64,000 bases of DNA from Martinezella rhizogenes (GCA_013322215.1 JAAMEZ010000002.1:186001-250000); one strand, 5' to 3'. Shown: positions 18,724-28,592, numbered from the stretch's first letter. Made by a program: numbers and translations. The notes: generated by a model not told the origin, from the sequence alone.

Positions 18724-19335
18724 ATGAAATCGAGACATGGACCCTTGCGCGTCGGCATCGGCGGCCCGGTCGGTTCCGGCAAGACGGCGTTGACGGAGAA
18801 GCTGTGCAAGGCGATGCGCGACGACTATTCCGTCGCCGTCGTCACCAACGACATTTACACGACCGAAGATGCGGAAGCGCTGGTGCGCATGCAGGCATTG
18901 CCGTCGGATCGCATCGTCGGCGTCGAAACGGGCGGATGCCCGCACACCGCGATCCGCGAGGATGCGACGATCAATCTGCAGGCCATTGCCGGTCTGAGCG
19001 AGCGGCTTCCTGATCTCGACGTCGTCTTCATCGAATCCGGCGGCGACAATCTGGCCGCAACCTTTTCGCCCGATCTTGCCGATATCACCATCTACGTGAT
19101 TTCGGTGTGCCAGGGAGAGGAAATTCCGCGCAAGGGCGGCCCCGGCATCACCAAATCCGACCTTCTTGTCATCAACAAGAAGGATCTGGCGCCCTTCGTC
19201 GAGGTCGATCTCGATGTGATGGACCGCGATGCCAACCGCATGCGCCAGGCGCGTCCCTTCGTCTTTTCCGACATGAAGCGGGGCGAGGGCGTCAATAAGA
19301 TCGTCGATTTCCTAAAGGAACAGGGCGGCCTTTGA
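18724..19335 (+). CDS. ureG: Urease accessory GTPase UreG
   Basis: 203 residues. P-loop GPVGSGKT spans 14-21, the nickel-binding CPH motif is C72-P73-H74 in [13 protein letters not shown], and the GTPase motifs ESGGDNL and INKKDL are present. UreG hydrolyses GTP to drive nickel transfer into urease. ATG 18724 is chosen because the P-loop then starts at the usual distance and GGAG precedes it. It converges on the RND gene with 38 bases between stops. Confidence 0.96.
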   Translation: MKSRHGPLRVGIGGPVGSGKTALTEKLCKAMRDDYSVAVVTNDIYTTEDAEALVRMQALPSDRIVGVETGGCPHTAIREDATINLQAIAGLSERLPDLDVVFIESGGDNLAATFSPDLADITIYVISVCQGEEIPRKGGPGITKSDLLVINKKDLAPFVEVDLDVMDRDANRMRQARPFVFSDMKRGEGVNKIVDFLKEQGGL

Positions 19336-19373
19336 GCCGCCCCGTCATTATCTCCATATCCGCTGAGACTGGT

Positions 19374-22300
19374 CTACTCCGCCGCGAAGGGCGGCAGCTT
19401 TAGGACGTTCGTGCCCACGGACCTGCTTCTGCCATCCTTGTTCTCGATGGCCTCGAGCCGCTCTTCCAGGCTGGTGAGCGATTGCCGGTTTTCGTTGACG
19501 GCGACGGCCAGGCCTTCCTTGGTCACCACTTCGTCATCCGCATCCTTCCTGCCGACAAGCCTGCCGAAGAGGTAGCCGAGCAGGCGGGACAGATCGTCCA
19601 TGATCAGGAAGAAGGACGGCACGACCACCAGGCTGAGCACGGTGGAAACGATGATGCCGCCGATCACCGCAATTGCCATCGGTGCGCGGAACGAACCGCC
19701 TTCGCCGACACCGAGAGCCGATGGCAGCATGCCGGCCGACATGGCGATCGAGGTCATGATGATCGGGCGGGCACGCTTGCGGCCGGCTTCGACGACTGCC
19801 TCCAGCCTCGGCATGCCCTGATGCATCATTTCGATGGCGAAATCGACGAGAAGGATGGCGTTCTTCGTCACGATGCCCATCAGCATGAGAATGCCGATCA
19901 TGACGGGCATGGAAAGCGCATTGCCGGTCATGATCAAGGCCAATGCCACGCCGCCGATCGCCAAGGGCAGCGACAGCAGAATGGTGAAGGGCTGGATCAC
20001 GTCCTTGAACAGCAGGATCAGCACGGTCAGGACGAGCATCAGGCCGAGCAGCATGGCGTTGCCGAAGCTCTGCTCCATTTCCTTCTGGACCTTGGTATCG
20101 CCGCTTTCGGCCAGATGCACGGTTGCCGGGATCTTGGCGTTGCCGACGATCTCGAGGAAGTGGTCGGACGCCGTATCCAGCGCCACGCCCTGCGGCAGGT
20201 CAGCGCCGATGGCGACGACGCGGAAGCGGTTGTTGCGCTTGATCGAGGACAGGCCTTCCGAATAGTCGATATCGGCAACGCTCGACAACGGCACTGTCGT
20301 TCCCGTTGACGTCTTGATGCGCAGGGCGCGGATCGCCGCCAGATCGCGGCGCATGCCGAGCGAAGCCTGAACACGGATCGGAATTTGGCGATCGTCGAGC
20401 GAGATCTTCGCGAGCGAGGCGTCGATATCGCCGATGGTCGCCACGCGGATCGTGTCGGAAATCATCTGCGGCGTGATGCCGAGGCGCGCCGCCTCGTCCT
20501 TGCGCGGATAGATCTGCAGCTCAGGACGGGGCAGGGCACCGTCGGCGCTGACATTGGCGAGCGCCGGATCGGTGCGCAGCTTGGCTTCCAGAATGCCGAC
20601 CGCCTGGTTCAGATCCTTCTCGCTGCGCGAGAGGAAGTTATAGGTCAAGTCGCGGTCGCCACGGTCGTTCAGCTTGGTTATGCGGACGTCGGGGATCGAA
20701 CGAAGCTTGGCAAAGACTTCCTTTTCGATATCCCATTGCGGGCGCACGCGGCCATGGACCGTGACCTTCGGCAGGTGGGGGCCAATGACGGGCAGCGAAC
20801 CCAGCACATCGTTCACCAACTTCTTCGCCAGCGACTGGTCGAGTTTGCCGAGCGTCAGCGTCACTGTTGCGCGGCGCAGCTCCAGATCGCCCTTCGGCGA
20901 AGCGCCGCCGAGCACGAAGACGCTTTCGACCCCGTCTATGCCTTTCACACGGCGATAGATCTCGTTGGTTGCCTGTTCCGTGTCGTCAAGCCGGGCGTTC
21001 GGCGGCAGTTCCGCCGACAGCACGATACGCGAGGCGTCTTCCGGCGGGATGAAACTGCCGGGAACGAACATGATGAGAGCGAAGACCGAAGCGACCGAGA
21101 AGGCGAAGGCGGCAAGCAGCGTCGGGTAGCGCGTGTACCAGCGCTTCGTCGTCAGCCGCACCAGCCAGCTATAGCCGCGCATGAAGCGGCCGTCATTGTC
21201 GTGATGGTCGTCGACACCATCTTCGGCGCGCATCAGATAGGCGGCCATCATGGGTGTGATCAGACGCGCCACCAGCAGCGAGAAGAACACCGAGAAGGCG
21301 ACCGTCAGGCCGAACTGGATAAAGTATTGGCCCGGGATGCCCGGCATGAAGGAGACGGGCACGAAGACTGCGATGATGGTGAAGGTCGTTGCGATAACGG
21401 CAAGGCCGATCTCATCGGCAGCGTCGATGGCGGCGCGATAGGGCGTTTTGCCCATCTTGATGTGGCGGGCGATGTTCTCGATTTCGACAATGGCGTCGTC
21501 GACGAGAATGCCTGTTGCCAGCGTCAATGCCAGGAAGCTGACAAGATTCAGCGAGAAGCCGATCTGGTTCATGATCCAGAATGTCGGGATCGCGGAGAGC
21601 GGCAGAGCAACCGCCGATATCAGCGTCGCCCGCCAGTTCCGCAGGAACAGGAAGACGACGATGACGGCCAGTATGGCGCCTTCGATCAGCGTGTGCATCG
21701 CGGATTCGTAGTTGCCATAGGTGTAGTAGACGGAGTCGTCGATCATCTCGATCGAGACGTTCGGATTCTCGGCGCGAACCTTGTCGAGCGTGTCTGCCAC
21801 CGTCTTGGCGACGCTCACCTCGCTGGCGCCCTTGGCGCGGAATACGCCGAAGGTGACGACGGGCGCGCTGTTGAACCGCGAGAACGACTTCGGTTCCTGA
21901 TAGGTGTCCTTGATGGCACCGAGGTCTGAGAGCTTGACGAAGCGGCCGTTGGTCAGCGCAATCGTCGTATCGGCGAGCTGGGCGACATTACGGGCGTCGC
22001 CGAGCACACGGATCGCCTGCTCGCTGCCGGCAACCTGGCCGCGGCCGGAGCCGAGGTCGATGTTAGTGCTGCGAAGCTGCTGGCTCACCGAAAGCGCGGT
22101 GATGCCATAGGCGTTCAGCTTGTTGGGATCGAGCTCGATGCGCACTTCGCGATCGGCGCCGCCATAGCGGTCGACGCGGCCGATACCCGGCTTGCCCTGC
22201 AGCGCGCGCTTGACCGTATCGTCCACGTACCAGGACAGCTCTTCGAGCGTCATGTTCGGCGAGGACACCGCGAAACTCTGGATCGCCTGGCCGACGACAT

Positions 22301-22694
22301 CGACCTTGGAGACGATGGGCTCATCAATGGTCGACGGCAGGTTGCCGCGGATGCGGTCGATGGCATCCTTGGTATCCTGAACAGCCTGCTCGGTCGGCAC
22401 CTCCAGTCGGAAGACGACGACGGTCTGCGATTGGCCGTCGGTGATGGTCGATTGTATCTCGTCGATGCCGTTGATGCTGGCAACGGCGTCTTCGATCTCC
22501 TTCGTCACCTGCATTTCGAGCTCGGCCGGCGAGGCGCCGCTCTGTGTCACGGTGACGTTGACGATGGGCACGTCGATGTTCGGGAAGCGGGTGATGGGCA
22601 GATTGAAGAAGGCGTGCGCGCCCACCACCATCAGCAGAAAGAAGCCGAGGAGCGGGGCGACCGGATTTCGGATGGACCAGGCGGAGAAGTTCAT
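19374..22694 (-). CDS. RND efflux transporter, inner-membrane pump (AcrB/MexF-type)
   Basis: 1106 residues with the RND layout: TM1 near residues 10-30, two large periplasmic loops and about 12 TM segments. TM4 carries GILVDDAIVEIEN with the paired Asp of the proton relay. MSAGMLPSALGVGEGGSFR is a C-terminal HAE1 mark. ATG 22694 (MNFSAWSIRNPVAPL) is chosen because upstream codons give no family sequence. It lies 13 bases after the adaptor gene, so the two form one operon. It probably exports hydrophobic or amphiphilic drugs. The TolC partner is not here. Confidence 0.92.
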   Translation of the reverse strand: MNFSAWSIRNPVAPLLGFFLLMVVGAHAFFNLPITRFPNIDVPIVNVTVTQSGASPAELEMQVTKEIEDAVASINGIDEIQSTITDGQSQTVVVFRLEVPTEQAVQDTKDAIDRIRGNLPSTIDEPIVSKVDVVGQAIQSFAVSSPNMTLEELSWYVDDTVKRALQGKPGIGRVDRYGGADREVRIELDPNKLNAYGITALSVSQQLRSTNIDLGSGRGQVAGSEQAIRVLGDARNVAQLADTTIALTNGRFVKLSDLGAIKDTYQEPKSFSRFNSAPVVTFGVFRAKGASEVSVAKTVADTLDKVRAENPNVSIEMIDDSVYYTYGNYESAMHTLIEGAILAVIVVFLFLRNWRATLISAVALPLSAIPTFWIMNQIGFSLNLVSFLALTLATGILVDDAIVEIENIARHIKMGKTPYRAAIDAADEIGLAVIATTFTIIAVFVPVSFMPGIPGQYFIQFGLTVAFSVFFSLLVARLITPMMAAYLMRAEDGVDDHHDNDGRFMRGYSWLVRLTTKRWYTRYPTLLAAFAFSVASVFALIMFVPGSFIPPEDASRIVLSAELPPNARLDDTEQATNEIYRRVKGIDGVESVFVLGGASPKGDLELRRATVTLTLGKLDQSLAKKLVNDVLGSLPVIGPHLPKVTVHGRVRPQWDIEKEVFAKLRSIPDVRITKLNDRGDRDLTYNFLSRSEKDLNQAVGILEAKLRTDPALANVSADGALPRPELQIYPRKDEAARLGITPQMISDTIRVATIGDIDASLAKISLDDRQIPIRVQASLGMRRDLAAIRALRIKTSTGTTVPLSSVADIDYSEGLSSIKRNNRFRVVAIGADLPQGVALDTASDHFLEIVGNAKIPATVHLAESGDTKVQKEMEQSFGNAMLLGLMLVLTVLILLFKDVIQPFTILLSLPLAIGGVALALIMTGNALSMPVMIGILMLMGIVTKNAILLVDFAIEMMHQGMPRLEAVVEAGRKRARPIIMTSIAMSAGMLPSALGVGEGGSFRAPMAIAVIGGIIVSTVLSLVVVPSFFLIMDDLSRLLGYLFGRLVGRKDADDEVVTKEGLAVAVNENRQSLTSLEERLEAIENKDGRSRSVGTNVLKLPPFAAE

Positions 22695-22707
22695 CTTGCC
22701 GTCTCGC

Positions 22708-23898
22708 TCAGTTGGAGGCTTGCGACGCGTCGCGCACGGGCGTGATGTGATCGCCGTCGCGAACATAGGCACCAGCTTTGGCCACGACTTCGTCACCGGC
22801 TTTCAGGCCCTTGACGATCTCGACATAGCCTGCGTCCTGAATGCCGGTCTCGACAGTCACGAACTTGACCACGCCATTTTCGACCTTGCGGGCGGAAGAA
22901 CCGTTTTCCTCGCTGTTGACTGCCGTCAGCGGCAGCGCGACGCCATCTTCCTGACGAATGATGATCTCGGCGCTGCCATACATGCCGGCGCGAGCCTTCT
23001 CGCCGTCGTCGATCGTGATATGCACCGCACCGAGGCGGGTGACGGGATCGACGATCGGGGCAACAAGACGAACGGTTCCGGCAAGCTTTTCGCGGCTGCC
23101 GGAAAGCGCGATCAAGGCCTTCTGCCCGGTCGAGATCCTGGTGATGTCACTCTCGGAGACATCGACCACGAGCTCGAGCTGGCTGTCGCGGATGATGGTG
23201 AAAAGCGGGTCGCCATTGCCGTTGGCTATGGCGCCGACGCGAGCATTACGCGAGGCGACGGTGCCGGCGACCGGGGTCTTGATGCCGGTGCGGGCGAGCT
23301 TCAGGTCCGTGTCGGCGATCTGGCTATCGGTGACTTTCAGGTCGGCCTCGGCAACGGCGATTGCCTGCTCGGCGGAAACCACGCGCGCCTTGTTGGCGGC
23401 GGCCGAAGCATTGGCCTGCTCCACCGAGGAGGTCGACATCGTGCCCTTGGCGCCCATCGCAACGGCGCGGACGCGCTGCAATTCGGCCTCTTCCGCATTG
23501 GCGCGGGCTTCGGTGAGTTGTGCGTGCAGCTGCGCAAGGCTTGCCTCGCCCTTGGCCCGCGTCGCCTGCATCTGGCTCTTTTGCAGGATCAGCGCGTCAT
23601 CGTTCAGCGTGGCGAGCGTGCTGTCGGCTTCGACCTTGTCGCCGACATCGGCATTCAGCGAGCGGATCGAGAGACCGTCCACCTGCGGCTGGATATAAAC
23701 TTCTTCGACGGCCTTCACCGTGCCGGTCGCGACGACTTTGTCGGTCAGGTGGCGCATCGTGGCTGTGGTGATGACGATTGCAGGCAGGTTCTGTTTCGGC
23801 GTGGTGACGGCGGGCTGCTCTGCCAAGGCGGCGGGTGCGGCCAGCAGGGAAAGCAGGATGGCAGTCGTGCTCAGAAGTCTAAACGGCGTGAGGGCCAT
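22708..23898 (-). CDS. RND efflux adaptor (membrane fusion protein)
   Basis: 396 residues. The signal peptide is MALTPFRLLSTTAILL followed by SLLAAPAALA. Next comes the lipoyl-half VYIQPQVDGLSIRSLNADVGDKV, a long alanine/glutamate-rich hairpin coiled coil (about 110-185) and the second lipoyl half with IKTPVAGTV. It links the inner-membrane pump to the outer-membrane channel. ATG 23898 is preferred over GTG 23958 because it starts the signal peptide. No regulator gene is adjacent. Confidence 0.9.
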   Translation of the reverse strand: MALTPFRLLSTTAILLSLLAAPAALAEQPAVTTPKQNLPAIVITTATMRHLTDKVVATGTVKAVEEVYIQPQVDGLSIRSLNADVGDKVEADSTLATLNDDALILQKSQMQATRAKGEASLAQLHAQLTEARANAEEAELQRVRAVAMGAKGTMSTSSVEQANASAAANKARVVSAEQAIAVAEADLKVTDSQIADTDLKLARTGIKTPVAGTVASRNARVGAIANGNGDPLFTIIRDSQLELVVDVSESDITRISTGQKALIALSGSREKLAGTVRLVAPIVDPVTRLGAVHITIDDGEKARAGMYGSAEIIIRQEDGVALPLTAVNSEENGSSARKVENGVVKFVTVETGIQDAGYVEIVKGLKAGDEVVAKAGAYVRDGDHITPVRDASQASN

Positions 23899-24286
23899 GC
23901 GTGCGGTTCCAGTTCGGCCTTTGGTCAAAGGGATTTCGCTACTTTCCGTCGCGAACACGGGGGATCACTGCATGCGAGCCGGCTTCCCCGGCGGATCTAT
24001 ATCCGTCATGCCTGCAGGTTCCTCATCCTAAAATCGCCCCTGTAGATGGGAGCGGTTTTCAATTTTCGCAAGATCACGAGAAAATGATTTCGCGGGTATT
24101 CCTACCGCTCGCAACCTTGCGAAGCAATCACGGCATTGTGATGTCTGCATTCGAATAGTTGATGGTCGACGGCTTTTCAGGCAATTGCCGCGAGAAAGCC
24201 AGCCTTTTGTTGCTGCTGTTACAAAATGAAAAAAACGCACGGGACCGGAAGCCCCGCACGTTTCCATGATTTGACGTGCCCTGAGA
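23899..24286. other. Non-coding region between RND operon and thiY-like gene
   Basis: 388 bases without a gene. It holds the minus-strand terminator at 24229-24260 and the RND operon's control region. Within the latter, TCGCAA-CC-TTGCGA at 24109-24122 is a 6+6 dyad that could be an operator, but no regulator is known for it. The rest is AT-richer than the flanks and otherwise unremarkable. Confidence 0.45.
24229..24260 (-). terminator. Rho-independent terminator of the pyrimidine ABC operon
   Basis: Read on the minus strand: CGUGCGGG pairs with CCCGUGCG over 8 bp, including two G-U pairs, and a run of seven U follows. It lies 26 bases after the binding-protein stop. Confidence 0.8.
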
Positions 24287-25255
24287 CTATTTCAGAGCGG
24301 CGTCGGTGATTTCGTGCGTGTAGGCGCCAGTCGGCTTCTTGTTGATGATCTTCTGATCGAGCAAGGCTTCGACCGTACGGTCATAGGTCTTCATGTCGAG
24401 CTTGCCGTTGCCGATCAGCTTGGCGACTTCGCCTGCCATGCGCTTCTGGTGGTTTTCATCCTGGCCGCCATTGTCCATGACGATTTCGGCGGCTTCATCC
24501 GGATGCTCGACGGCATATTTCCAGCCCTTCAGCGAAGCACGGACGAACTTCACCATATCGGCCTTGAACTTCGCATCCTTCAGCTTGTCTTCCTTGACGT
24601 AGAGGCCGTCTTCCAGAAGGTCGTTGCCGAGCTTGGTGTAGTTGAAGACGGTCAGGTCTTCGGCCTTGAAGCCGGCATCGATCGCCTGCCAGTACTCGTT
24701 ATAGGTCATGACGGAAATGCAGTCGGCCTGCTTCTGGACGAGGGGCTGCACGTCGAAGCTCTGCTTCAGAACGTTGACGCCATCCTTGCCGCCGTCGGTC
24801 TTCAGGCCGAGCTTATGCATCCAGGCGAAGAAGGGATATTCGTTGCCATAGAACCAGACGCCGAGGGTGTGACCCTTGAAATCCTTCTCCGTCTTGACCG
24901 GGCCGTCCTTCGGGCAGATCAGCTCCAGACCGGATTTTTCGAAGGGCTGGGCGATGTTGATGAGCGGCACGCCCTTTTCGCGGGCAACCAGCGCACCGCC
25001 CATCCAGTCGACGATCACGTCGGCGCCGCCGCCGGCGATTACCTGCTCCGGAGCGATATCAGGCCCGCCCGCCTTGATATCGACATCGAGGCCTTCTTCC
25101 TTATAGAAGCCCTTGTCCTTGGCGACGAAGTAGCCGCCGAACTGAGCCTGGGCCACCCATTTCAGCTGCAGGGTCACCTTGTCCGCCGCCATCGCGGCCT
25201 GGGTGGCGGCAAGCGTCATGGCGCTTGCCATCAATGCAAACATTATTTTTTTCAT
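24287..25255 (-). CDS. ABC transporter substrate-binding protein, NMT1/THI5-like (pyrimidine-type)
   Basis: 322 residues. The signal peptide is MKKIMFALMASAMTLAATQA with AMA before ADKVTL. The mature domain starts VTLQLKWVAQAQFGGYFVAKD, the ThiY/NMT1 pattern for binding hydroxymethylpyrimidine-like ligands. It is the last gene of a minus-strand ABC operon inside a pyrimidine-degradation cluster. I infer uptake of uracil, thymine, dihydropyrimidines or hydantoin-like compounds rather than thiamine precursors; no thi gene is near. The ligand is not proven by sequence. Confidence 0.85.
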   Translation of the reverse strand: MKKIMFALMASAMTLAATQAAMAADKVTLQLKWVAQAQFGGYFVAKDKGFYKEEGLDVDIKAGGPDIAPEQVIAGGGADVIVDWMGGALVAREKGVPLINIAQPFEKSGLELICPKDGPVKTEKDFKGHTLGVWFYGNEYPFFAWMHKLGLKTDGGKDGVNVLKQSFDVQPLVQKQADCISVMTYNEYWQAIDAGFKAEDLTVFNYTKLGNDLLEDGLYVKEDKLKDAKFKADMVKFVRASLKGWKYAVEHPDEAAEIVMDNGGQDENHQKRMAGEVAKLIGNGKLDMKTYDRTVEALLDQKIINKKPTGAYTHEITDAALK

Positions 25256-25311
25256 ATCTTCACCCTTTTCCCTCTGGAGTTATGCCTCGATCCCTTGGAA
25301 GGGATCCTGGA

Positions 25312-26445
25312 TTACGTCTGCCCACCGCGGATAGACGGATGCCAGAACGTCACCATTCGTTCGATGATGGCGACGATACCGTAGAAAACGGAACCTGCAA
25401 CCGCGGCAACCGCGATCTCGGCCCAGACCATGTCGAGGTTCAACCGACCGTTTTCGGTTGAAATGCGAAAGCCCATGCCCGACATGGGCGTGCCGAAGAA
25501 CTCCGCCACGATGGCACCAATCATCGCCAGGGTCGAGTTGATCTTCAGCGCATTGAAAATAAAGGGAGCGGCAGCCGGCAGACGCAGCTTGAAGAGCGTC
25601 TGCCAATAGCTCGATGCGTAGGTGCGCATCAGGTCGCGTTCCATGTTGCCGGCGGCGGCAAGGCCAGTCACCGTGTTCACCAGCATCGGGAAGAAGGTCA
25701 TGATGACGACGACGGCGGCCTTGGATTGCCAGTCGAATCCGAACCACATAACCATGATCGGCGCGACGCCGATGATCGGCAGGGCCGAGACGAAATTACC
25801 GATCGGCAGCAGGCCGCGGCGCAGGAAGGCGAAGCGGTCGGCCAGAATGGCGACGATGAAACCGCTGGCGCAGCCAATGATGTAGCCGATGAGGACAGCG
25901 GTGAGGATCGTCTGGCGCACATCGATCCAGAGCGTCGGCAAGGAGTTGGCGATCCGGGCGCCGATGGCGCTCGGCGGCGGCAGCAGAACCAGGGAAACGC
26001 CGGCGCCGCGGGTGACCGCTTCCCAGATGATCAATATCCATATCCCGAAAATCGCCGGGATCAGCAGCCGCAGCGTATAGTTGCCGGCGGTCGAGTGCGA
26101 GCGCATCGATGACAGGACGGAAACGCAGCGCCAGGCCAGCAACCAGGCGGCGGCGATCAGAATGAAGAAGGACGCTTGCGCCTTGCCTTCATTGCCGGAA
26201 ATTCCCGCAAGCAACAGCCATGCCGCCGCATGCGCGCCGAAGAAGAGGGTCGCAGCACTCAGCTCCTCGGAGAGACGCATGAAGGAGAGGGCAGCGGCAG
26301 CGGCTATGAGAACGAATATGACGAAGTTCGTGCCGCTGCTGACGGGTGCCGCGGCATCGGCTGCAAGCAGCGGCAATGCGGGGATCGCCAAAAGACAGAG
26401 AAGAATGGCAAGGACGCCCTGCCAGGAGAAATGAAAGGATCTCAT
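25312..26445 (-). CDS. ABC transporter permease (BPD family), pyrimidine-type
   Basis: 377 residues. The N-terminal half holds four or five extra hydrophobic segments. The BPD permease domain follows, with the EAA-like loop RTYASSYWQTLFKLRLPAAAPFIFNALK near residue 285. ATG 26445 overlaps the upstream permease stop by four bases (ATGA). It forms a heteromeric pore with the next permease. The extra N-terminal membrane domain is longer than in the common SsuC/ThiX type. Confidence 0.85.
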   Translation of the reverse strand: MRSFHFSWQGVLAILLCLLAIPALPLLAADAAAPVSSGTNFVIFVLIAAAAALSFMRLSEELSAATLFFGAHAAAWLLLAGISGNEGKAQASFFILIAAAWLLAWRCVSVLSSMRSHSTAGNYTLRLLIPAIFGIWILIIWEAVTRGAGVSLVLLPPPSAIGARIANSLPTLWIDVRQTILTAVLIGYIIGCASGFIVAILADRFAFLRRGLLPIGNFVSALPIIGVAPIMVMWFGFDWQSKAAVVVIMTFFPMLVNTVTGLAAAGNMERDLMRTYASSYWQTLFKLRLPAAAPFIFNALKINSTLAMIGAIVAEFFGTPMSGMGFRISTENGRLNLDMVWAEIAVAAVAGSVFYGIVAIIERMVTFWHPSIRGGQT

Positions 26446-27335
26446 GCCGTTCTGCCTCCCATCGAGCGCTCGACGATGCGGGCGGCGACGCTGACGATAC
26501 CGACGAGAATTGCCGCGAGGACGGAGCCGGCGACCAGCGCTGCCCATATGTCGATCGTCTGGCTGTAATAGGAGCCTGCCAAGAGCTTTGCGCCGATGCC
26601 GGCGACCGCGCCCGTCGGCAGCTCGCCGACGATCGTTCCGACGAGACTTGCGGCGATTGCGACCTTCATCGAGGTGAAGAGGAAGGGGATCGAGGCCGGC
26701 ACGCGCAGCTTCCAGAAGGTTTGCCAGCTGCTGGCATTATAGGTGCGCATCAGGTCGAGATGCATGATCTCCGGCGAGCGCAGGCCCTTCGTCATGCCGA
26801 CGGTGACCGGGAAGAACGACAGATAGGTGGAAATCAGCGCCTTGGGGATCAGCCCGTCTATCCCAAGCGCACTGAAGACGACGATGATCGTCGGCGCTAT
26901 GGCCAGGATCGGGATCGTTTGCGACGCGATGATCCAGGGCATCAGGCTGCGGTCGAGCGCGACGAGATGAACGATGCCCACTGCGAAGAGTACGCCGAGG
27001 ATTGTGCCGAAAGCAAAGCCAAGAGCCGTCGGAGCCAGCGTCACCCAAGCGTTGTACACCAGACTGCGATTGCTTGTGGGCACCCGCAAGAAGGTGTTTT
27101 CGAAAACATTCTGCGCAACCTGATGTGGCGCAGGCAGGGTCGGCTTCGGCTGTGACAGCGTCTTGCCGATGAATTCCACCGTCGTCGGGCTGACATTGCC
27201 GCGCCGATCCATATCGCGCTGGAACGGTGCGTTGAGGATGACGGCGAAGACGTACCAGAGCAGGATGATCGCCAGCACGATCGTCGTGATCGGCAGGAAC
27301 TTGTGCTTGAAGAACTGTTCCTTCTCCATGCTCAT
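26442..27335 (-). CDS. ABC transporter permease (BPD family), pyrimidine-type
   Basis: 297 residues with an N-terminal TM at about 15-35, a periplasmic stretch, then the BPD domain with the coupling loop LMRTYNASSWQTFWKLRVPASIPFLF near residue 210. It pairs with the downstream permease. Start ATG 27335 follows AAGGAAGGGC. It overlaps the small DMT-like gene upstream by four bases. Confidence 0.87.
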   Translation of the reverse strand: MSMEKEQFFKHKFLPITTIVLAIILLWYVFAVILNAPFQRDMDRRGNVSPTTVEFIGKTLSQPKPTLPAPHQVAQNVFENTFLRVPTSNRSLVYNAWVTLAPTALGFAFGTILGVLFAVGIVHLVALDRSLMPWIIASQTIPILAIAPTIIVVFSALGIDGLIPKALISTYLSFFPVTVGMTKGLRSPEIMHLDLMRTYNASSWQTFWKLRVPASIPFLFTSMKVAIAASLVGTIVGELPTGAVAGIGAKLLAGSYYSQTIDIWAALVAGSVLAAILVGIVSVAARIVERSMGGRTA

Positions 27336-27667
27336 GCCCTTCCTTGCGTTGGAAGCAGCATGAGGATCATGGCGACGATGCCAAGGCCTACGCCGGCAAG
27401 CTGCTGCAGGCTCAGCCGCTCACCAAAGACGATGAAGGCGATGACGTTGACGACGACGAGCTGCGCGATGGAGGAGGCAGAGATCGCCAGGCCAAGCCCG
27501 CCCTCGCGCATCAGCCGCACCATCATCAGATTGCCGACGCAATAGAGCGCGAGCGACAGGATCAGCACCAACATGTTGTTGTTGGCGATGTAGGCGCGCG
27601 AGGCGGTTGCACCGCTGATGAAGATCGCCATCGCGCCAACGAGCCACAGGAGGAATTGCGGGTTCAT
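27332..27667 (-). CDS. Small EamA/SMR-like membrane protein in the ABC operon
   Basis: 111 residues, almost wholly four TM helices with short loops (VLILSLALYCVGNLMMV, VVVNVIAFIVFGERLS, LGIVAMILMLL). The size is that of a half-EamA or SMR unit. It overlaps the next permease start by four bases and follows the ATPase gene by 9 bases, so it is cotranscribed. A transporter of DMT type inside an ABC importer operon is unusual. Its substrate is unknown. Confidence 0.75.
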   Translation of the reverse strand: MNPQFLLWLVGAMAIFISGATASRAYIANNNMLVLILSLALYCVGNLMMVRLMREGGLGLAISASSIAQLVVVNVIAFIVFGERLSLQQLAGVGLGIVAMILMLLPTQGRA

Positions 27668-27676
27668 GGCCTAATC

Positions 27677-28468
27677 CTATTCCTCGTAGCTGTGTCCGGC
27701 CCGCAAGCCTTCCCGGACGCGGTGGGCGATTTCGAGAAATTCCGGTGTTTCGCGAATGCCGAGCGGCCGCTCCGCCGGAAGCGTCGATTCGATGACATCG
27801 GTGACGCGGCCCGGCCGCGGCGACATGACCACGATCTTGGTGGAGAGGTAGACCGCTTCCGGTATGGAGTGGGTGACGAAGCAGATGGTCTTGTTCGTCT
27901 GCTTCCACAGCTTCAGAAGCTGTTCGTTCAAGTGGTCGCGGACGATTTCGTCAAGCGCGCCGAAGGGCTCGTCCATCAGCAGCAGATCGGCATCGAAGGC
28001 TAGCGCGCGGGCGATCGAGGCACGCTGCTGCATGCCGCCGGACAGCTGCCAGGGAAACTTATGTTCGAAGCCATTGAGATTGACGAGTTCCAGCGTCCGG
28101 GCGATGCGCTTGGCCTGCTCATCCCGGTCATAGCCCATGATCTCAAGTGGCAGGGCGATGTTTTTCTCGATCGTACGCCAGGGATAGAGGGCTGCGGCCT
28201 GAAAGACATAGCCGTAGGCACGAGCCTTGCGGGCATCTTCCGGCGACATGCCATTGACGCTGATATCGCCCGATGTCTTGCGCTCGAGATCGGCGATGAC
28301 GCGCAGGAACGTGGTCTTGCCGCAGCCGGAAGGGCCGATGAAGGAGACGAAATCGCCCTTGCGAACATCGAGATCGACATTGCTCAGCGCATGCACCGGC
28401 CCGTCGTTCGTATTGTAGGTGAGACAGAGATTCCGCGCGGAGACGACGGAGGAAGCGGATAACGTCAT
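27677..28468 (-). CDS. ABC transporter ATP-binding protein, SsuB/TauB-like
   Basis: 263 residues. Walker A is GPSGCGKTT (near 44-52), then FQAAALYPWRT in the Q-loop, signature LSGGMQQRASIARAL, Walker B LLLMDEPFGALD and VTHSIPEAVYL. These are marks of the nitrate/sulfonate/taurine-type ATPases that pair with NMT1-like binding proteins. ATG 28468 is preferred over GTG 28474, with GGTAGG upstream. It is the first gene of the importer operon, divergent from the cupin gene. Confidence 0.88.
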   Translation of the reverse strand: MTLSASSVVSARNLCLTYNTNDGPVHALSNVDLDVRKGDFVSFIGPSGCGKTTFLRVIADLERKTSGDISVNGMSPEDARKARAYGYVFQAAALYPWRTIEKNIALPLEIMGYDRDEQAKRIARTLELVNLNGFEHKFPWQLSGGMQQRASIARALAFDADLLLMDEPFGALDEIVRDHLNEQLLKLWKQTNKTICFVTHSIPEAVYLSTKIVVMSPRPGRVTDVIESTLPAERPLGIRETPEFLEIAHRVREGLRAGHSYEE

Positions 28469-28592
28469 TAACACCTACCAGTCCTGTTTTCGCCGCATGG
28501 TTGGGGCGGATTGCGTGTTATCCTGTTTGGCATTGCCGCAGTCCGGAAAGGCGAGGGCGCCTTGTGGCTGCTGGACCGAGGGGAGCAATGCC

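Noticed and set aside
20385..21929. A 514-codon plus-strand frame over the RND pump gene
   Set aside because: Antisense shadow of a well-conserved RND transporter; no plausible start site and no recognisable protein.
24109..24122. TCGCAA-CC-TTGCGA dyad before the RND operon as a regulator site
   Set aside because: A short dyad with no adjacent regulator gene. It is noted in the intergenic entry but not called as an operator.
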